Below are positions 24,923-27,631 of a DNA stretch of 27,631 bases, in pieces; position 1 is the first letter of the stretch; each line of letters starts with the position of its first letter. The stretch is from an uncultured Eubacteriales bacterium (GTDB taxonomy: Bacteria; Bacillota; Clostridia; Christensenellales; CAG-917). The position numbers and the translations under genes were made by a program. The stretch is taken from contig URAF01000017.1 in assembly GCA_900545885.1 (NCBI GenBank), positions 1 to 27,631 of the forward strand, read 5' to 3'. The notes beneath the pieces were generated by a model. The model had not been told where the DNA came from and did not search any database. It was given only the letters and a program-made list of their open reading frames with translations.

Positions 24923-25338
24923 TGGATGTGCATAGTAAAGAAGTAAGAAGCTATAATATGTCACAAATTCGTGGGACAAAAACAAAACCGGAAGATCTTG
25001 TGGCGAAATATTTGTTCTCGCAAGGATTCAGGTACAGGCGTAATGTAAAGTCCTTGCCCGGATCTCCGGATATTGTTCTTAAAAAATATAGAACAGTTAT
25101 CTTTGTCAACGGATGTTTTTGGCATGCTCATGAGGGATGTAAAAGGTTTTTTCTGCCTGACACTAACAGAGAATTCTGGCAGGCAAAACTTCTCAGAAAC
25201 AGAGAACGCGATAGCGAAAATTATAAACTGCTTACAAATCTCGGTTGGAAAATATTTATTATTTGGGAATGTGATCTGAAAAAAGATAAAATGGCGGCTA
25301 CATTAAGTAAATTGAGTAACGATATACTGACCTCATAA
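24922..25338 (+). CDS. vsr: Very short patch repair (Vsr) endonuclease
   Basis: Nicks DNA 5' of the T in a T:G mismatch left by deamination of 5-methylcytosine, and so repairs damage caused by the neighbouring methyltransferase. The 138-residue length fits E. coli Vsr. Asp50 in LPGSPDIVL is the catalytic metal ligand, and FVNGCFWHAHEGC (61-73) carries the zinc Cys and His residues; IWECDL (115-120) is the other signature. It starts one base inside the dcm stop (TGATG), a typical dcm-vsr arrangement. It is the last gene of the operon. Some Vsr-like proteins act as restriction nucleases, so a direct defence role is an alternative. Confidence 0.95.
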   Translation: MDVHSKEVRSYNMSQIRGTKTKPEDLVAKYLFSQGFRYRRNVKSLPGSPDIVLKKYRTVIFVNGCFWHAHEGCKRFFLPDTNREFWQAKLLRNRERDSENYKLLTNLGWKIFIIWECDLKKDKMAATLSKLSNDILTS

Positions 25339-25366
25339 ATTAAATAAACCAAATAATTTTTAATTT
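25337..25366 (+). terminator. Weak AT-only hairpin after vsr
   Basis: AAATTAAA and TTTAATTT pair over 8 bp with a 14-nt loop; CTTTTC follows. With no G-C pairs it would be a poor terminator, so the operon may read into the lexA region. It lies at the AT-rich to GC-neutral junction. Confidence 0.3.
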
Positions 25367-25391
25367 CTTTTCACAGTCCGCAAAGTTGGAC

Positions 25392-25419
25392 AGCGAGGCC
25401 TTGACATCAGGGTCTCGCT
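25392..25419 (+). promoter_or_regulatory. Inverted repeat bracketing the -35 of the lexA-like gene
   Basis: AGCGAG (25392-25397) and CTCGCT (25414-25419) flank the TTGACA. Such placement would let a repressor block RNA polymerase. A LexA operator is possible but the sequence is not the usual Firmicutes LexA box. Confidence 0.35.
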
Positions 25420-25430
25420 TTTGGTATAAT
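25401..25430 (+). promoter_or_regulatory. Consensus promoter of the lexA-like gene
   Basis: Perfect TTGACA (25401-25406), 18 nt, perfect TATAAT (25425-25430). With both hexamers perfect the promoter is expected to be strong and to need repression. Confidence 0.88.
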
Positions 25431-25445
25431 ACAAACATCATAACG

Positions 25446-25458
25446 AAACGGTGCGTTT
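25446..25458 (+). promoter_or_regulatory. 13-bp dyad downstream of the lexA-like promoter
   Basis: AAACG and CGTTT are perfect inverted arms around GTG, about 15 bp past the -10. The half-sites loosely recall the GAAC/GTTC arms of Firmicutes LexA boxes, so this is a candidate self-repression site. Confidence 0.4.
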
Positions 25459-25480
25459 TTAATAGACGCAAGAGGCTGGT

Positions 25481-26080
25481 ATGCGAGTATTGGATGAAGA
25501 AACGATGAATCGGGTTGCCGAATACAATATCCGGTATCAACGAGAGAACGGCAGATCTCCGAGTTTCAGAAATGTCATGCACGCGCTCGGGCTCGGCTCT
25601 TTGGCGACGGTGCAACGTTATGTCAAGGCGTTGGAACGAAGAGGCAGTCTTGAATTGGAAAAAGACGGTTCTATTCAGCCTCTCCCTGCTCTTCTGAGCG
25701 GTGAATCCACCATTGTGCCGCTTGTGGGAGAAATCGCTTGTGGCGAGCCGAACTACGGTGTTGAGAACATAGAAGAGAGTTTCGCCCTGCCGAAGGCTTT
25801 GTTCGGCGACGGCGACCTGTTCATGCTCCGCACTTTCGGTAACAGTATGACAGACGCCGGCATAAACAAAGGCGACCTGATTGTCCTTCGCAGACAGGAT
25901 ACGGCGGACGACGGAGAAATCGTGGTTGCGCTGGTGGACGGCAACACTACGCTTAAACGGCTGTACCACCGCGACGGCAAGATCGTTCTCCATCCCGAAA
26001 ACAAGAGGATGAAGGACATCATCGTTGACGAATGCGCCGTTCAGGGCGTGCTGGTCGGCTGCATCAAGACATTCGGATAA
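25481..26080 (+). CDS. lexA: LexA-like self-cleaving repressor (S24 family)
   Basis: A 199-residue SOS-type repressor. The N-terminal winged helix (about 5-60; RSPSFRNVMHALGLGSLATVQRYVKALERRG) resembles LexA. The C-terminal S24 peptidase domain has the Ser122 nucleophile in GNSM and Lys159 in TTLKR. The expected cleavage region is IACGEP, so the scissile bond is probably Cys87-Gly88, as in UmuD, rather than the Ala-Gly of LexA. DNA damage via RecA should trigger its autocleavage and derepress the element. It has a perfect-hexamer promoter with two dyads nearby. The chromosome should carry its own lexA, so this copy is taken as the element's regulator. Confidence 0.92.
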   Translation: MRVLDEETMNRVAEYNIRYQRENGRSPSFRNVMHALGLGSLATVQRYVKALERRGSLELEKDGSIQPLPALLSGESTIVPLVGEIACGEPNYGVENIEESFALPKALFGDGDLFMLRTFGNSMTDAGINKGDLIVLRRQDTADDGEIVVALVDGNTTLKRLYHRDGKIVLHPENKRMKDIIVDECAVQGVLVGCIKTFG

Positions 26081-26210
26081 GAGTGAGCGCAGCTCATGCT
26101 TATAGGATCTGACAAGGTAAGATGACTGCGGTGCCGGAATTCCCGACCGCCCCAATGCAGTTTTCTTAAATACCGCCTTGCAGGTTCGGGGAAAGGAGGA
26201 TCTATGTCAT
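26081..26210 (+). ncRNA. Structured RNA-like region between lexA and the zinc-ribbon gene
   Basis: Several pairings are visible: TGAGC with GCTCA around GCA (26084-26096), ACTGC (26125-26129) with GCAGT (26157-26161) followed by TTTTC, and a competing GCGGT (26128-26132) with ACCGC (26146-26150). No open frame is convincing here. It could be a leader of the next gene or a small RNA; I do not recognise a family. Confidence 0.3.
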
Positions 26211-26405
26211 ATGCAAGACACATGGAAACCCACAAGACGCCATTGCATAAACTGCGGGCAGGTACTGACAGGCTACCGGAACGAAAACGGGCTGGTAAAA
26301 CTTCAATGCACCCGCTGCGGATTGGTCATGGTCAGCAAGCGTATCAGCCGCAGGCATGAGCGGATAGACATCACGCCACCGTACGGCGAACAGATCGAAA
26401 ACTGA
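26211..26405 (+). CDS. Small zinc-ribbon protein of the element
   Basis: A 64-residue protein with two zinc knuckles, CINC (about 12-15) and CTRC (about 33-36), then a basic segment (MVSKRISRRHERIDI). The layout matches small zinc-ribbon proteins often found in Firmicutes integrative elements, of unknown function; nucleic-acid binding is likely. The ATG at 26211 is preferred, with AAAGGAGG 11 nt before it. An ATG at 26204 in another frame gives a 50-residue protein without recognisable features. Confidence 0.65.
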   Translation: MQDTWKPTRRHCINCGQVLTGYRNENGLVKLQCTRCGLVMVSKRISRRHERIDITPPYGEQIEN

Positions 26406-26564
26406 ATACGGAATAACGACGCATCAGGTCGTAGCTGAAACAGCGCCATCGTGTAAATCCTGTCGCAGGTCATATTCTTTGTAAGTCGGACGGTTAAACC
26501 GAGAAGTCGAGAGGCCCCGACAAACGGATTTCCCTACTGGGAAGTCGGTTTGTCGGGGCTTTTT
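26406..26564 (+). ncRNA. Candidate structured RNA ending in a strong terminator
   Basis: No gene is present here, but local pairings are dense: CGAC/GTCG, GCTG/CAGC, CCTG/CAGG and CGG/CCG hairpins in order, then the terminator at 26514-26564. The segment GTCGG at 26485-26489 can pair with CCGAC (26517-26521) inside the terminator's 5' arm, an anti-terminator-like option. The pattern fits a riboregulator or a standalone RNA, but I cannot match a known class. Confidence 0.4.
26514..26564 (+). terminator. Strong long-stem intrinsic terminator
   Basis: GCCCCGACAAAC (26514-26525) pairs with GTTTGTCGGGGC (26548-26559) over 12 bp. An inner stem TTCCC/GGGAA with a TACT loop continues it, and TTTTT follows. 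It stops transcription before the HTH operon, which therefore needs its own promoter. Confidence 0.92.
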
Positions 26565-26608
26565 GTTTTCTCCGACGGCTTTGAAAAAAAAGTCGAAAAA
26601 ATTTTTTG

Positions 26609-26632
26609 AAGTCGCAAAAACCTTGCGAGTTC
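26609..26632 (+). promoter_or_regulatory. Shared dyad, copy 2, upstream of the HTH operon
   Basis: AAGTCGCAA, 5 nt (AAACC), TTGCGAGTTC. TAAACT, a -10-like hexamer, follows after 6 nt (26639-26644), and the GTG start after 44 nt. It matches copy 1 (14653-14676, minus) in sequence, orientation to the gene and spacing. Probable binding site for an element regulator. Confidence 0.75.
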
Positions 26633-26676
26633 AACTTCTAAACTACAGCCAAGAAAGGCAAAGGAGGTGAATATCG

Positions 26677-27015
26677 GTGTCAGTCAACGAGAGGCGCAAA
26701 GCGTTATTGGAAGCCCTTTGCGCTCGCCGGCACGATACAAGAGAGAATCTTGCATTCGAGTTCGGCGTCAGCAAACGCACAATCGAATATGACGTGCTGA
26801 GCCTCTCGTTGGAGTACCCGGTCTACACCACACAGGGCAATGGCGGAGGGATTCACGTCGTAGACGGTTTCCGGCTGGATATGAAATATCTTACGGACAA
26901 GCAGCTCGCCTTGCTTGAAAAGCTCGTCGGAGGGCTTTCGGGTGAAGATGCGGAAGTGATGAAGTCCATTATAAAGACCTTCGCTTTGCCGAAGAAGGAG
27001 GACGAAAAGAAATGA
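26677..27015 (+). CDS. Small winged-helix (HTH_11-type) regulator
   Basis: A 112-residue DNA-binding protein. The N-terminal half has a DeoR/HTH_11-like helix-turn-helix (about 17-45; RENLAFEFGVSKRTIEYDVLSL) and a wing (YTTQGNGGGIHVV). The C-terminal half is helical and ends in a Lys/Glu-rich tail. It resembles the DNA-binding half of WYL regulators without the WYL domain. The start is a GTG with AAAGGAGG 9 nt upstream. It follows the shared dyad and overlaps the next gene (ATGA). It may bind the dyad itself. Confidence 0.85.
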   Translation: MSVNERRKALLEALCARRHDTRENLAFEFGVSKRTIEYDVLSLSLEYPVYTTQGNGGGIHVVDGFRLDMKYLTDKQLALLEKLVGGLSGEDAEVMKSIIKTFALPKKEDEKK

Positions 27016-27329
27016 CGATGAAGCAGATCCAGACAGATTTGCAGGAGATACGGTACTACTATGCGCACAAAGATATCTTCGACAAAGCGTGCGATTCGGT
27101 TGTGAAAAACGCAATAGTTGAGAAGGTCGGCAGATACAACACAGTGATCCGGGGCGCCTCTCCCCAACTGTATGCCTTGTATGTCGCGCTATACACCGAG
27201 AACAACACGCAGCTTGTTGTGGCGGACGACTGGAATGTATCCGAGGGGCACATCAAAAACCTGAACCGAAAACTGCGGGATTACCTTCTCGCGGCATTCG
27301 ATAAAAACAAAAAGGAGGAAGAACCATGA
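27012..27329 (+). CDS. Sigma-region-4-like HTH protein
   Basis: A 105-residue protein that looks like the short transcription regulators of phages and integrative elements. Residues about 1-60 are helical (LQEIRYYYAHKDIFDKA), and a helix-turn-helix is likely near 72-95 (VADDWNVSEGHIKNLNRKL), similar to sigma factor region 4. It probably controls later genes of the element. The ATG overlaps the upstream stop by 4 bp and its own stop overlaps the next gene's ATG, so the three genes are translationally coupled. A specific family name cannot be given with certainty. Confidence 0.75.
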   Translation: MTMKQIQTDLQEIRYYYAHKDIFDKACDSVVKNAIVEKVGRYNTVIRGASPQLYALYVALYTENNTQLVVADDWNVSEGHIKNLNRKLRDYLLAAFDKNKKEEEP

Positions 27330-27574
27330 CGACGTATAAGCCGGAATTTGCGAAGGGAGCAACCAACGTGTACCGGACGGAGAACTATATCGTCAAGCAG
27401 GTATTCGGGATCTCGTTGGACAGCAGTCTGGGCAATGTGACGATGAGCTATGACACCTACTATCTTCGCACACCCGACCTCGACGCGATCTACGAGTATA
27501 TGTTCTCCGACAGGAAGAACATTGACGGCAAGCGGCTCCACACTTCGATGTACGTCCGCACCTACATCGAATAA
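27326..27574 (+). CDS. Small conserved-looking protein of unknown function
   Basis: I do not recognise this 82-residue protein. It is rich in Tyr and Thr, with no membrane segment, Cys motif or HTH. It starts with an ATGA overlap and has GGAGGAAG upstream, so it is translated with the two genes before it. Confidence 0.7.
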   Translation: MTTYKPEFAKGATNVYRTENYIVKQVFGISLDSSLGNVTMSYDTYYLRTPDLDAIYEYMFSDRKNIDGKRLHTSMYVRTYIE

Positions 27575-27614
27575 CAAGGCGTAACCGAACGCAAAGAACA
27601 TCAGGGCGAAACCT

Positions 27615-27631
27615 ATGCGGTACTTCGAAGG
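27615..27631 (+). CDS. Possible start of the next gene (cut by window edge)
   Basis: An ATG at 27615 opens a frame (MRYFE) that runs off the right edge, 40 bp after the previous stop. The few residues resemble the start of small J-domain-like proteins of Firmicutes elements, but five codons cannot support a family call. Confidence 0.25.

Larger units (their letters stand above)
12960..27631. mobile_element. Serine-recombinase integrative element (left part) with a defence island
   Basis: The element is supported by a large serine recombinase at its left end, an element-type LexA repressor, small HTH, sigma-like and zinc-ribbon genes typical of Firmicutes mobile elements, and a composition change from the left chromosome. 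The left end is placed only approximately, between the amidohydrolase promoter (12959) and the recombinase 3' end. The right end is not in the window, and no transfer or replication gene is visible, so whether it is conjugative, mobilisable or a prophage-like relic is open. The AT-rich operon at 16374-25338 is cargo. Confidence 0.75.

Noticed and set aside
26204..26356. Alternative 50-codon frame starting at ATG 26204
   Set aside because: Spacing to AAAGGAGG is only 4 nt and the product has no features; the overlapping frame from 26211 encodes two CxxC knuckles.
1..27631. CRISPR arrays, tRNA or rRNA genes
   Set aside because: No regularly spaced direct repeats with spacers and no cloverleaf or rRNA-like sequence were noticed on reading; a tRNA or Rfam scan could still confirm this.

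Overview
The window suggests a Gram-positive, probably gut-associated Clostridia genome. The reasons are strong AGGAGG-type ribosome binding sites, textbook sigma-A promoters, short A/T-flanked intrinsic terminators and a lipobox lipoprotein; the mobile part resembles the integrative elements common in Firmicutes. The species cannot be named from sequence alone.

Bases 1 to about 12,960 look like ordinary chromosome. Hand counts of sample 60-base lines give about 55% GC. From left to right they hold: the N-terminal 432 residues of a GH31 alpha-glycosidase (minus, running off the left edge); an XRE-cupin regulator (minus); glmS (plus); a Sir2 deacylase (minus); a class I/II aminotransferase (plus); a four-gene minus-strand operon (two-TM membrane protein, GPH-family sugar symporter, metallophosphoesterase, HAD phosphatase); a sialidase-like lipoprotein (plus); and an amidohydrolase (minus). 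Together they point to uptake and breakdown of host or dietary glycans plus amino-sugar metabolism.

From about 12,960 to the right edge the window enters a mobile element. A large serine recombinase (minus) lies at its left end. At 25.5-27.6 kb the element backbone continues with a LexA-like repressor, a small zinc-ribbon protein, a structured RNA-like region with a strong terminator, a small HTH regulator, a sigma-region-4-like protein and small unknown genes. The right end of the element and any transfer genes are outside the window.

Between the two backbone parts lies the most interesting content, a tightly packed plus-strand operon at 15,346-25,338. It encodes a WYL regulator, a MORC-like GHKL ATPase, a Z1-domain superfamily II ATPase, a PD-(D/E)XK nuclease, an AIPR protein, a C5-cytosine DNA methyltransferase and a Vsr endonuclease. 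The six genes after the WYL regulator are distinctly AT-rich (sample lines 37-42% GC against 48-52% in the WYL gene and the backbone). This is a restriction-modification-like anti-phage island of the general kind predicted by comparative genomics for prokaryotic MORC/MutL-like ATPases (Iyer, Abhiman and Aravind 2008). The WYL protein probably senses or sets its expression.

One regulatory observation ties the element together. A near-identical 24-bp dyad (AAGTCGCAA, 5 nt, TTGCGAGTTC) lies exactly 44 nt upstream of the start codons of both the recombinase and the first gene of the right-hand HTH/sigma-like operon, with a -10-like hexamer at the same offset in each. This suggests co-regulation of excision and of the element's other functions.
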